A DNA stretch of 32,356 bases, taken from IMG/VR virus record IMGVR_UViG_3300050821_006232, positions 1-32,356 of that record, one strand, 5' to 3'. The notes below the pieces were generated by a model. The model was not told the DNA's origin, did not search any database, and was given only the letters and a program-made list of their open reading frames with translations. Position numbers and translations under genes: made by a program. The number at the start of each line of letters is the position of its first letter. The stretch's first letter is position 1. Positions 12,857 to 20,791 of the stretch are shown piece by piece. Source of the stretch: a virus.

Positions 12857-13488
12857 ACCGACGCGGCTTTCTAAGGATGCTAGGGACGGGCGCAGCCGTT
12901 GGCGGAGTGGCAGCGGTGGCTCCGTCGCAGGTGTGGCCCTTCCGTAAGATTTTCCTGCCGCAGTTCTGGATGCCGAAGCCTTGGTTTGAAGTTTCGCGCG
13001 AGGAACTTACTGCCACGATGGCCACGTTTAGGGATGGTCTATCGCGGGTAGCCTATCCCGGCTCCGTAAACGAAGCATTGATCGAAGCACTACAACTTGA
13101 GCAATTCGCCAAAGAGATTCCGGATCTTATGGACATCCACAAGTGGGAGCGATTCGCGGCCATCCCCGGAGTCGAGGTGCATTTCGAACCCACGAATCCC
13201 AATAATCCAAGCGCCGTGAAGTGCGCGGAGGCCGCCACCAAAGTCCTAAACATGCGTAACGGCAATCGCATTCTGTTCAATGATACAGACCTCGACCTTT
13301 CGCAGTGGCAAGCAGCTTGGCATGGCCCGGACTTGGTCCGCGGCGATATGTCCCTTGAAAACCTCAACCGTAGCGAAATAATCGCCGGTTCACTGAAAGA
13401 GAAACCGGCCTACAAGCTTCGCCGGGCGGCCCGCAAGCTTGTCGATTCCCTGAAAGTGTCCAACGAAGACCTTGGATGGGACGGATGA
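12853..13488 (+). CDS. Phage protein with twin-arginine-like N-terminus
   Basis: 211 residues. I take GTG 12853, which overlaps the terminase stop (GTGA), over ATG 12832. The N-terminus NRRGFLRMLGTGAAVGGVAA has the RR-x-F-L-R pattern and hydrophobic core of a Tat signal, followed by WPFRKIFLPQFWMPKPW. Similar leaders occur in other environmental phages. Residues around 78-97 (IEALQLEQFAKEIPDLMD) resemble the start of the capsid protein here (VEGVELEAFAKGIPDLV). The remainder is unrecognised. Whether it is really exported is unknown; it may be a minor head protein. Confidence 0.65.
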   Translation: MNRRGFLRMLGTGAAVGGVAAVAPSQVWPFRKIFLPQFWMPKPWFEVSREELTATMATFRDGLSRVAYPGSVNEALIEALQLEQFAKEIPDLMDIHKWERFAAIPGVEVHFEPTNPNNPSAVKCAEAATKVLNMRNGNRILFNDTDLDLSQWQAAWHGPDLVRGDMSLENLNRSEIIAGSLKEKPAYKLRRAARKLVDSLKVSNEDLGWDG

Positions 13489-13634
13489 AGCGCAAGCCCA
13501 AGCAGCCGCTCATATTCGCGATAGCGGAAGCAATGTTCCTATCTGGTCTGAAAGCCCCGCCGACTAAGCGCAGTAAGGAACTGAAGCGCTGCTTCGACTG
13601 TTACATAAAGACCTTGGATGCAAGGATGAAATAA
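13485..13634 (+). CDS. Small basic protein (49 aa)
   Basis: ATG 13485 overlaps the upstream stop (ATGA) and its own TAA overlaps the next ATG (TAATG). The product is Lys/Arg-rich (KRKPKQPLIFAIAEAMFLSG, KELKRCFDCYIK) with a short hydrophobic middle and one CxxC. It is too short for standard callers, but the double overlap supports it. Function unknown. Confidence 0.55.
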   Translation: MKRKPKQPLIFAIAEAMFLSGLKAPPTKRSKELKRCFDCYIKTLDARMK

Positions 13635-14110
13635 TGTTCCGCCACACCCGCTATCTGGAAGACCTCGTTGCGCGCCTCGAGCGGCAAATCGAAGTGCTGC
13701 GCGCGGAAAACACCATTGCCTTATCCGAGCAGGCCGAGCGCATGAAAGCGGAATCGCAAGTGCTCCATGAGCGCGACAAAGCCGAAATCGAACGCCTGCT
13801 CGCCCTGAACCACGAACAGAAAATGCGGCTTGACCGGCTGGAACTGTCGGTGTTCGCGGGCGCCGGCACCGAAGCAGGGCGATCCTACGTGGCGCGCACC
13901 GAAGTGGCCACGGGCGAACCGCAAGAGCCACCGGTAGAAGTGGAATCCGACCAGGGCACGCCATGGCAGCGGATCCAGCGCCGGATGATCGCCGAGGATG
14001 AGCAGCAATGGAACATCCGCGAAGCCGCGAAAAAGGCTGCGATACAGGCCGGCATTGTTCCTACGCCACCGGAGATTCGCCCGGGCAACGATCTGTCAAA
14101 GACACACTGA
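13634..14110 (+). CDS. Coiled-coil protein (158 aa)
   Basis: ATG 13634 overlaps the previous stop. Residues 6-70 form a long heptad-rich helix (YLEDLVARLERQIEVLRAEN followed by AERMKAESQVLHERDKAEIE), then a Gly/Pro/Glu linker and a shorter C-terminal helix (WNIREAAKKAAIQAGI). The design suggests an oligomeric structural or assembly factor encoded between terminase and portal. No enzyme motif is seen. Confidence 0.6.
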   Translation: MFRHTRYLEDLVARLERQIEVLRAENTIALSEQAERMKAESQVLHERDKAEIERLLALNHEQKMRLDRLELSVFAGAGTEAGRSYVARTEVATGEPQEPPVEVESDQGTPWQRIQRRMIAEDEQQWNIREAAKKAAIQAGIVPTPPEIRPGNDLSKTH

Positions 14111-14123
14111 AAGGAAGGAACAC

Positions 14124-14345
14124 ATGAATGGAATCGGATGGGCAGTGAAGCAGATGCAGAACGGAGACAAGGTTACTCGCCCGGGCTGGAACGGCAAGGG
14201 CATGTGGCTCGCGCTACAGGTTCCGGACGCCAACAGCAAAATGACGCTCCCGTACATCTATATGCACACCGCGGACGGGAAACTCGTTCCTTGGCTCGCC
14301 AGTCAGACCGATATTCTCGCGATGGACTGGCAGGCAGTTTCCTAG
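14124..14345 (+). CDS. tad2: DUF2829 / Tad2-like anti-Thoeris protein
   Basis: 73 residues, ATG behind AAGGAAGG. The sequence matches the DUF2829 family closely: WAVKQMQNGDKVTRPGWNGK, then GMWLALQVPD, SKMTLPYIYMHTADGKLVPW and LASQTDILAMDW. DUF2829 proteins include Tad2, which assembles into a tetramer and sequesters the cyclic ADP-ribose signal (1''-3' gcADPR) of the bacterial Thoeris defence. The full family length and its key Trp/Gly residues are present, so it should be functional. It sits among late genes, although it would be needed early. Confidence 0.85.
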   Translation: MNGIGWAVKQMQNGDKVTRPGWNGKGMWLALQVPDANSKMTLPYIYMHTADGKLVPWLASQTDILAMDWQAVS

Positions 14346-14348
14346 TCG

Positions 14349-14975
14349 GTGAGCGCGCCGCAACTCCAATTCGTTAAGGTCGGCGGCGAAACGGGGATTG
14401 TGGTGCATTCGGCGGCGGCACTGCACTGGCTGCTTAAAAATCCCCCACCGGCGTCTCTTCCAGTGTATCTTTCCCGTGTCGTAGCGAGTGAATTGAAGAA
14501 GGAGGCACTTATGCCACAGGCAAAAGACGGCAGCAAACACGCCAGCTTCGGCAGGGCAAAGCTTCACGATGACATGAACGAGAACAAGAAGTCGCACGCA
14601 GGCCCGAAGTCCATGGAAGCCCCGAAGAAAGAAAGCAGGGGCGAAGCGGAACCAAAGGCCAAAGGCGAAGCCGAGGGCGGCGAAGACAACATGGAAACCA
14701 TGCCCGAAACCCCCACAGCCATCGAGCAACACGTGCAGCAGCACGGCCCTGCCGATGAAGTCCACCATAAGATTGGTGGCGACGGCATGCACCACGTCTT
14801 GAGTCACCACGGCGGGCAGAAGCACAAGTCGGTCCACGGCACCCACGACGAGGCTCACGCTCACATGGGCAAGGCCATGGGCGCGATGGCCGGGCCGCTG
14901 CAGGCCGACGGCGGCGGAATGAGTCCCGTAGCGCCTCCACCTGCCGGCGGCGGTGGCATTCCCGGGATGATGTAG
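14349..14975 (+). CDS. His/Gly/Pro-rich protein, two possible starts
   Basis: 208 residues from GTG 14349, or 154 from ATG 14511, which has a much better ribosome site (AAGGAGG, six bases away). The first 54 residues look protein-like (VKVGGETGIVVHSAAALHWL). The rest is Lys/Glu-rich, then His-rich (DEVHHKIGGDGMHHVLSHHG) and ends in Gly/Pro repeats. Histidine clusters could bind metal. It may produce a long and a short form from one frame. The short form would leave 14346-14510 non-coding. No family is recognised. Confidence 0.6.
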   Translation: MSAPQLQFVKVGGETGIVVHSAAALHWLLKNPPPASLPVYLSRVVASELKKEALMPQAKDGSKHASFGRAKLHDDMNENKKSHAGPKSMEAPKKESRGEAEPKAKGEAEGGEDNMETMPETPTAIEQHVQQHGPADEVHHKIGGDGMHHVLSHHGGQKHKSVHGTHDEAHAHMGKAMGAMAGPLQADGGGMSPVAPPPAGGGGIPGMM

Positions 14976-14976
14976 G

Positions 14977-15144
14977 GTGCCGTTTCAGTCTAAGGCGCAG
15001 CAGCGATTCCTTTACGCTAACCCGGACAAGGTCGGAGGGAAGGCGAAGCTTGCAGAGTGGTCCGCTGCCACTAACTTCGGATCACTACCCGAAAAGAAAA
15101 AGTCGTCTAAGATGGCCGAAGCGTTCAAGAAAGCCAAAAAGTGA
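14977..15144 (+). CDS. Small basic protein with QQRFLYA motif (55 aa)
   Basis: A GTG at 14977, one base after the previous stop. The N-terminus FQSKAQQRFLYANPDK recalls a frequent phage mini-protein beginning MPFKSEAQRRFLY. The rest is Lys-rich with a helix KMAEAFKKAKK. Its stop overlaps the next GTG (GTGA). The function of the family is unknown to me. Although short, it is supported by the motif and coupling. Confidence 0.6.
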   Translation: MPFQSKAQQRFLYANPDKVGGKAKLAEWSAATNFGSLPEKKKSSKMAEAFKKAKK

Positions 15145-15368
15145 TTGACCATCCCTTCGACCGTCTACTCAGCAAAACGCAGTACACCGACGCCGAAAAG
15201 GCGCTCATCTACGCGGTTATGCGACTGTCCACGCAGGACGGTTGGAACCATCTGACGCCCGGCGAGGTCTACGACAAGATGATCGCGGAATTCGAAGAGA
15301 TCAAGATGCTGGCCGGGCAATCGGACGTTCCTGAGGACAAGCCCAGCCTCACCCCACGGATTCAGTAG
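15141..15368 (+). CDS. Small acidic helical protein (75 aa)
   Basis: A GTG start at 15141 overlaps the upstream stop. The sequence (IDHPFDRLLSKTQYTDAEKA, then VMRLSTQDGWNHLTPGEVYD and KMIAEFEEIKML) is soluble, helical and acidic. There is no metal or nucleotide motif. It is followed by 35 bases without a gene. Possibly a small head-assembly or regulatory protein; family unknown. Confidence 0.55.
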   Translation: MIDHPFDRLLSKTQYTDAEKALIYAVMRLSTQDGWNHLTPGEVYDKMIAEFEEIKMLAGQSDVPEDKPSLTPRIQ

Positions 15369-15403
15369 TGCAAAAAACTCCAACGTGATAAACCTTCCGC
15401 CCA

Positions 15404-15601
15404 ATGGTCGGCAAGGTATCGAAGGCGAGCGTCGACTATGAGCATCCGGCCAAGGGCATGGATCACTGCCGCGACTGCCGGTACTTCGAAGCGCCGCACG
15501 GCTGTCATAAGGTTGAGGGCGCAATCGAACCCGAGGATTGGTGCTGGCTATGGAAGCAAAAGTCCCGAATGGCGACAGCATTCCGCAAAGCGGCCCAATG
15601 A
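15404..15601 (+). CDS. Four-cysteine HiPIP-like small protein
   Basis: 65 residues. Cysteines at 22, 25, 34 and 47 form C-x2-C-x8-C-x12-C with Trp before the last Cys (HCRDCRYFEAPHGCHKVEGA, then EPEDWCWLW). This resembles the cluster-binding half of high-potential iron-sulfur proteins, and similar small proteins occur in other environmental phages. It has no signal peptide, unlike most HiPIPs, so the site may hold a cluster or zinc. The ribosome site is weak. Its stop overlaps the next ATG. Confidence 0.6.
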   Translation: MVGKVSKASVDYEHPAKGMDHCRDCRYFEAPHGCHKVEGAIEPEDWCWLWKQKSRMATAFRKAAQ

Positions 15602-15873
15602 CCAAAAGCTATCCCAGCAGCGTCGCACTCACCGTCACCGACCCAAAGACCGGCAAGGAAACGTTTCGCTGGTTTCCGGTAAAGTCGCCCGAGCACGAAG
15701 CGCAGCTACGCGAATACGTGCGAAAACAGCGTGAAGCCATTGCCGCGATGAAGCACCGTGTATACTCGGCGCTGCTGCTGGACGATTTCATTAAGTACAG
15801 GCGGAGGGACGATGGCGACCAAAGACCGGTGGATGGGAAAGGTCTCGAAGCAGATAAAGTCGTCGGGACATGA
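15598..15873 (+). CDS. Hypothetical protein (91 aa)
   Basis: ATG 15598 overlaps the upstream stop (ATGA). The N-terminal half looks like a beta hairpin (VALTVTDPKTGKETFRWFPV) and the second half a helix (AQLREYVRKQREAIAAMKHR). The last 20 codons overlap the next gene by 62 bases, which is long; the C-terminal tail is charged and may be non-essential. Family unknown. Confidence 0.5.
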   Translation: MTKSYPSSVALTVTDPKTGKETFRWFPVKSPEHEAQLREYVRKQREAIAAMKHRVYSALLLDDFIKYRRRDDGDQRPVDGKGLEADKVVGT

Positions 15874-16006
15874 AGGCGTTTTTAGCGCGGCGGCGGAGCG
15901 CGCCGGGAAGAGTACCTCGGAATTTGCCAAGGAACATGAGCACTCGCCGGGGAAAATAGGTAAGAGAGCCAGGCTTGCGGAGGCCTTCGCTAAGGCAAGA
16001 CATTGA
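15812..16006 (+). CDS. Small basic phage protein (64 aa)
   Basis: ATG 15812 has GGAGG five bases upstream, better than the longer in-frame start at 15758. The sequence (DRWMGKVSKQIKSSGHEGVF, then AGKSTSEFAKEHEHSPGKIG and AFAKARH) resembles a frequent small phage protein family with the pattern W-x-K/V-helix, G-x-F/L, K-rich tail. It is thought to lie near head genes; its role is not known. It overlaps the previous gene by 62 bases. Confidence 0.6.
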   Translation: MATKDRWMGKVSKQIKSSGHEGVFSAAAERAGKSTSEFAKEHEHSPGKIGKRARLAEAFAKARH

Positions 16007-16012
16007 GATAGA

Positions 16013-16582
16013 ATGCCCACCACTATGGGGACAAAATGGGTTGTGAAGGATCTGCGTGGGCTGACCTTCGGTCGACTTAAAATTGTCGATCAGTATCCTG
16101 TGCGTCATAGGAATGGGAACGCACGATGGGTTGTCGAATGCGCCTGCGGAACGATAAAGATCGTTCGCTCATGCCACTTACTCCGCGGAACGACCACGAG
16201 TTGCGGTTGCTGGAACGAAGAGAAAAGACACCTAAAGGCTTTTTCGCGCGCGACGTTCGTGGAGCACATGTTCACGAGGTATCATAACGGTGCAAAGGCA
16301 AGAGATGTACGATGGGATTTGACGCGCGAACAAGTGGATGAACTGCTTTCCGGAAACTGTTTTTATTGCGGTGTTGAACCGCTTTTCAGAAGCAAAATGC
16401 GTGGCAGCATAGGGGCTTTTTGCTTCAACGGAATCGACCGCATGGTCAATGCCTTGGGGTACTTCCCTGAAAACTGCGTATCATGCTGCGGAATCTGTAA
16501 CGTTGCCAAGCAAGACATGTCATTACATCAATTTGCGACGTGGGTTGAACGCCTGAAAGCAAATTTCCGCGTCGGAGGTTAA
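16013..16582 (+). CDS. HNH homing endonuclease
   Basis: 189 residues (or 185 from the second ATG at 16025). The N-terminal module (LRGLTFGRLKIVDQYPVRHR, WVVECACGTIKIVRS, TTSCGC) is the zinc-bearing DNA-binding domain seen in phage HNH homing enzymes. The nuclease core has CFYCG at about 116, NGIDRM near 139 and CCGICNVAK near 158. No ribosome site precedes it; TAGAAT at 16009 could be a -10 element. It is inserted directly before the portal gene (TAATG overlap), typical of a free-standing homing endonuclease in a late-gene junction. Confidence 0.85.
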   Translation: MPTTMGTKWVVKDLRGLTFGRLKIVDQYPVRHRNGNARWVVECACGTIKIVRSCHLLRGTTTSCGCWNEEKRHLKAFSRATFVEHMFTRYHNGAKARDVRWDLTREQVDELLSGNCFYCGVEPLFRSKMRGSIGAFCFNGIDRMVNALGYFPENCVSCCGICNVAKQDMSLHQFATWVERLKANFRVGG

Positions 16583-19182
16583 TGGCGACAAGCGTACTGG
16601 ACCTGAACGCGGAAGAAACTCAGCCTCAAGGCGTAGAGGCCGAGGACGATGCTCCGGAATATAGAATTGGCGTTCTGGCTGGGTGCGAGTATTCGCCAGA
16701 GCCTAATGCCAAGCTGAATGAACTTCAAAAAAATGCCTTCAAGGATTTATGCACGAAGGCCTGTAAGCGCGACCTGCCCGCAAGACTCATAGAAATTATA
16801 CAATCGTGGGAAAGTGCGTTGTTTTACCGCGGATTCCAGTTCCTAATTCCACTACGCGGGGGTGGCTGGCAGATTCCCGGCGAGAGTACCGGCTACGGCC
16901 CGTCGATGCAGATGGACCTCGCGCTGCTCCCCACCAACATTTACTCCGCACAAGCGCAGATCCTCATTTCGACGCTTACCAGAGCTATTCCGACGGTGCG
17001 TTTCGAGCCTCAAGACGGCGCCAACGACGCGCAAATTACCGCTGCCGAATCAGCCGAGAAGTTCATCAAGGTCATCGAGCGCAACAATGACTTGATGATG
17101 GTGCAAAACGACGCTGCGCGGTATCTCTACACCGACGGGCGCGCGATTTATTGGTCACGATTCGAGAAAGATGGCCAACGCTTCGGATGGGAAGAGGACG
17201 ATCGTCCTGACAACATCGTTCCCGAGAACGAACCGGCGGAATTGCCAGCGGAAAGCGGCCAAGGCGGCATTCCGGGCATGGCGCCGGAGGGTGAAGAGGG
17301 TCCGGAAGTCGAAACTCCCGCTGCCGCAGCCCCGGGCGCGCCGCCAGAAGGCTCGCCAGCCGAAGAACAGGGCGAAACTCCCGAGCAAGAGGCACAAGAA
17401 CAGCCCACCAAGCAGCCGCGAACGCCTCGCGGCCAAGAAGTACGCACCGCACACGGTAAACTCGAATTCAAACTCATTCCCATGAGTGCGAATGACCTCC
17501 AAGGGTGCGATGCGGTGCAGTATGAGACCGAAGTGGACGTCTCCCGCGCCAAAGGCATGTTCCCGTGGGCTGCCGACGACATCAAAGGTGGCTCCATGGG
17601 CCAAAGCGAGGGAGAAATTGCTCGCTTGGCCAGGCAAAACGTGAAATTGGGCATGCAAAGTACCTACATCACGTCTGATTCCGTTGCCGACGACGTGACC
17701 ATCCAAAGAACGTGGTTTCGGCCGAGCTACTTCACGCATATTGCCGACAAACCGACCCGTACAGAGATTATTTCCATGTTTCCCGACGGCGCGCTGGTGG
17801 TTTATGCAGGAGAGACCTTTTGTTATGCACGAAACGAGTCGATGGAGGCGTCCCTCGCGCTAATTCAGGCATTTTCGGGCGATGGGCAGAATCGCAATGC
17901 GCTTGGCACGTCGATGATGCCGATTCAGAAGCGCGTCAACAACTGGCTCGACCTTTTGAACGATTCTTTCATCCGCACCGTGCCAAAAAAGTGGATGGAC
18001 AGCAAAGCGTTCGACGTAAACGCGCTCAAGAAGCAAACCAACATTCCCGGCGACATTGGAAGCTTCAAACGGCAGCCTGGCGTGCAAGTTTCCGAGCTTT
18101 GCTGGGTGGAACCGCAGGTAACCGTCTCTCCGACGCTCGCCATGTTCGTGAAAGAGTATATCGGGCCGATTTCGGAGTTAATGAGCGGCGCGTACCCGGC
18201 TTTGGCGGGATCCAGCGACCTGGGCGGCAACGATACCAAGGGCGGGATCGAGATTCAGCGGAATCAAGCGCTTGGACGGCTAGGGCCGACTTGGCACTCG
18301 ATTCAGAACGCGGAAGCGACCTCCATGCGGCAATTAGTGATGTGGGGCGCGAAGTGCCGCGATAAATCCATCAACGAACGCATCCCCGGCGGCCGGCCAG
18401 TAGAATTGGAAGTCAATGACCTGCGCGCGAACATCCTCTGCTTCGCGGAGACGGATGAATCGTTCCCTGAGAACCATGCCGACAAGAAAGCGCAACTCAT
18501 CGAGGTATTCGAAGACTCTGCGAAGACCCCGCAGCTTCAGGAAGTGCTTTATAACGCTTCGAACCTCGAATTCCTGCAAAGTGTGTACGGCCTGAGTGAC
18601 CTCTATATTCCGCAGGTAGCCAGCCGGAACAAGCAACTGGGTGAGTTTGAGATTCTGCTCAAGAGCGCGCCGGTGCCGAATCCGAAGGTGATGCAAGCGA
18701 ACAGTGTCGTCCAACAGCTAAAAGTAATGGGTGCGGACCCGCAGAAGTTGCAGATGCTCGAGCAACAAATCGCGCAGATGCCGCCTGAGATTTGTTCGAT
18801 TCAGATTGACTCGCAGGTGGAGGATTCCGAAACCGAAGCGGCAACGTGCTGGCAGTGGCTCACGTCACCGGAGGGCCGCAAATCGAAGCGGCTTAATGCA
18901 CAGGGCTACAACAACGTGCGGCTCCATTTCCTTGACCACACGCAGGATGCCATGCAGAAAAAGGCTGCCGCTGGACCCGACAAGGCGAAGCCGCCAGCGG
19001 AGAGCATCAACATCAAGGATTTGCCGACCAGTGGCGCGATTCAACTCGCGAAGAAGGGCGGCATCGACCTTACGCCCGCGGACTACGCGGAGCAGGAAGC
19101 TAAAGAAGCGGCACTCAAGACCGCGAAGTCGGAACCAGCGCCAGCATTGGCACCGGCGCATCCGGCCGCGCCTCCAGGCTAA
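16582..19182 (+). CDS. Portal protein
   Basis: 866 residues, coupled to the upstream HNH gene by TAATG. The N-terminal core (ALLPTNIYSAQAQILISTLT, then AAESAEKFIKVIERNNDLMM and DGRAIYW) and the later segments (GTSMMPIQKRVNNWLDLLND, GGIEIQRNQALGRLGPTW) resemble the large portals of P22-like podoviruses. It would form the dodecameric ring through which terminase drives DNA. A Pro/Glu/Ala-rich insert at about residues 213-289 interrupts the core, and the C-terminal 120 residues are Lys/Glu-rich and helical (barrel region). The identification rests on order, size and sequence character. Confidence 0.82.
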   Translation: MATSVLDLNAEETQPQGVEAEDDAPEYRIGVLAGCEYSPEPNAKLNELQKNAFKDLCTKACKRDLPARLIEIIQSWESALFYRGFQFLIPLRGGGWQIPGESTGYGPSMQMDLALLPTNIYSAQAQILISTLTRAIPTVRFEPQDGANDAQITAAESAEKFIKVIERNNDLMMVQNDAARYLYTDGRAIYWSRFEKDGQRFGWEEDDRPDNIVPENEPAELPAESGQGGIPGMAPEGEEGPEVETPAAAAPGAPPEGSPAEEQGETPEQEAQEQPTKQPRTPRGQEVRTAHGKLEFKLIPMSANDLQGCDAVQYETEVDVSRAKGMFPWAADDIKGGSMGQSEGEIARLARQNVKLGMQSTYITSDSVADDVTIQRTWFRPSYFTHIADKPTRTEIISMFPDGALVVYAGETFCYARNESMEASLALIQAFSGDGQNRNALGTSMMPIQKRVNNWLDLLNDSFIRTVPKKWMDSKAFDVNALKKQTNIPGDIGSFKRQPGVQVSELCWVEPQVTVSPTLAMFVKEYIGPISELMSGAYPALAGSSDLGGNDTKGGIEIQRNQALGRLGPTWHSIQNAEATSMRQLVMWGAKCRDKSINERIPGGRPVELEVNDLRANILCFAETDESFPENHADKKAQLIEVFEDSAKTPQLQEVLYNASNLEFLQSVYGLSDLYIPQVASRNKQLGEFEILLKSAPVPNPKVMQANSVVQQLKVMGADPQKLQMLEQQIAQMPPEICSIQIDSQVEDSETEAATCWQWLTSPEGRKSKRLNAQGYNNVRLHFLDHTQDAMQKKAAAGPDKAKPPAESINIKDLPTSGAIQLAKKGGIDLTPADYAEQEAKEAALKTAKSEPAPALAPAHPAAPPG

Positions 19183-19253
19183 ATTGTCGTTTTGGTGGTC
19201 ATTTTATTACCAGTGGGAAGGAATATTATTCTCACGCTTTTACCAAACCGCTG

Positions 19254-19281
19254 ATCGGGGTGCAGCGGACTAATCGGGGGA
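19254..19281 (+). promoter_or_regulatory. G-rich leader repeat upstream of the scaffold-like gene
   Basis: ATCGGGG (19254-19260) and ATCGGGGGA (19273-19281) precede the ATG at 19289. The same pair recurs before the genes at 25430 and 26552. The second element can serve as ribosome site (GGGGGA). The rest of the 106-base gap (19183-19253) is A/T-richer and shows only an imperfect inverted repeat. Confidence 0.55.
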
Positions 19282-19288
19282 CACACAC

Positions 19289-20689
19289 ATGATGGATGAC
19301 GTAGCAATTCCGGGGATGGGTGGAGATGCGGGCGCAGGTGGCGGAGACGGCGGCGGCGGGGCAGCGGTAGCAGAACCTGAAGTTACTCCTGGGGCAGAAG
19401 GTACGCCAGCGCCAGAAGGGGCACCGGCAGAAGGTGGAGAACCAACTCCGGAAGGTGGAGAACCTAAGCCGGAAACTCCTCCGGAAGAGACAGATCCAGA
19501 AGCAGGGTTACACGAAGACAGTCGCATCGTTGACGTAAAGACCCGCCAGCAGATTGCGGAACTTCGCAAGACCAATCCAGCGCTGGCCAAGGTGGCCAGC
19601 GACGCCATTTTCGGCCGCCAGGCGGTAATGAAGGAGTTTCCCGAAGCGAAGTCTATCGGGGACGTCCTGAAGTCGGTTCGCGCGCAACGTGCCACACTGG
19701 AAGCCGTCGGCGGTGAAGAGGGCATTACTAAACTCAACGAGGAAGTCACCGACTACCGCAAAGAGATTGACCAGTTTGCCGCCGGGGACCGCGAACTACC
19801 GGCGCAACTCCTCGAAGCCAATCCCGACGGGTTCGTAAAGACCGTCGACAACTCCCTGCAACTTCTGCTCGAAAAGTACGGTGCTGAGCCTGGCGGGCGC
19901 TTCGATCAGGTGTTAGCGGTGCCGTTTGCGCAGCGAATTAATGACGCAGGTATGCCACAAGCTATTGCCGCGCTAATCGACCACGTTAAGGCTGGAGACG
20001 GGGAAGCGGCCTACGCAAAATTGCAGCTAATAGATAAGTGGCTAAAGAACGTCGACGCCTACGCCAAGAAAGTTGGGGAAGGCCGGGCGGCGGCGCCAGA
20101 CCCGCGCGAACAGAAACTCTCCGAGCGCGAACAAAACATCGAACGCGCGGAAACCGAGCGCTACGAGGCCAGCATCGGGGCCGACGTCAACAAGCTGAAT
20201 AACTCTGCGCTTCAACCCTTGCTCGACGGCGTCTTTAAGCAGATTCCCGAACTCAAGGCCGAAGGCAAGCAGCGCTTCACGCACATGGTTCAATCCGAAG
20301 TGTGGAAGGCCATGAAGGCCGACAAGGTGTTTCAGCGCAACGCCCGTGCAGTCATGGCCAAGAAGGATCCCGCAGCTTCGGCCAGATTCATCAACGCCAA
20401 ATTCGCGGAACTGCTCAATGGTCCCGACGGCATTTTCATCAAAGTGCGCAACGAGATGTATCCCAACATCGGGCGCGCCAAAAAGCCCGCGATCGTGCCG
20501 AAGCCAGCCGCGGCGAACGGCCAGCCAGCGAAGGTGGCCTATGCTGGCGGCAGACCGAAATTCCAAGATGTAAGCTGGGAGTCCGAAGGCGGAAAGACCA
20601 GCGACATCATGTGGATTCGCGGCGAAGCCATCCTCAAAGATGGCAAGCAAATCAAATTCGATCCCAATTCCCCGCCGAATCGGTTATAG
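19289..20689 (+). CDS. Putative capsid scaffold protein
   Basis: 466 residues, ATG ATG start with a GGGGGA leader. The first 75 residues are a Gly/Ala/Pro/Glu low-complexity tail. Then follows a charged, largely helical body (TRQQIAELRKTNPALAKVAS; EQKLSEREQNIERAETERYE) and a basic C-terminus. Position between portal and capsid protein, acidic disordered N-terminus and helical core are those of P22-type scaffolding proteins. No protease motif is visible. The role is inferred from position and composition. Confidence 0.68.
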   Translation: MMDDVAIPGMGGDAGAGGGDGGGGAAVAEPEVTPGAEGTPAPEGAPAEGGEPTPEGGEPKPETPPEETDPEAGLHEDSRIVDVKTRQQIAELRKTNPALAKVASDAIFGRQAVMKEFPEAKSIGDVLKSVRAQRATLEAVGGEEGITKLNEEVTDYRKEIDQFAAGDRELPAQLLEANPDGFVKTVDNSLQLLLEKYGAEPGGRFDQVLAVPFAQRINDAGMPQAIAALIDHVKAGDGEAAYAKLQLIDKWLKNVDAYAKKVGEGRAAAPDPREQKLSEREQNIERAETERYEASIGADVNKLNNSALQPLLDGVFKQIPELKAEGKQRFTHMVQSEVWKAMKADKVFQRNARAVMAKKDPAASARFINAKFAELLNGPDGIFIKVRNEMYPNIGRAKKPAIVPKPAAANGQPAKVAYAGGRPKFQDVSWESEGGKTSDIMWIRGEAILKDGKQIKFDPNSPPNRL

Positions 20690-20791
20690 TTCGCGACAAC
20701 CTGGGTAAAGCCGTAGTGGGACCAATGGCGGGAAGAGGTTATTGGGAAATTTCCTCTTCCTGCTTCCTTGCCACTGTGCTAGCGTCCGCGA

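Noticed and set aside
16013-16582. Group I intron around the HNH gene
   Set aside because: Neighbouring genes are intact with normal junctions (TAATG into the portal) and no exon halves are seen; a free-standing homing gene is simpler.
17148-17739. Long leftward frames inside the portal gene (168-194 residues)
   Set aside because: They are antisense of the Pro/Glu/Ala-rich insert, with Gly/Ala/Ser-rich meaningless sequence.
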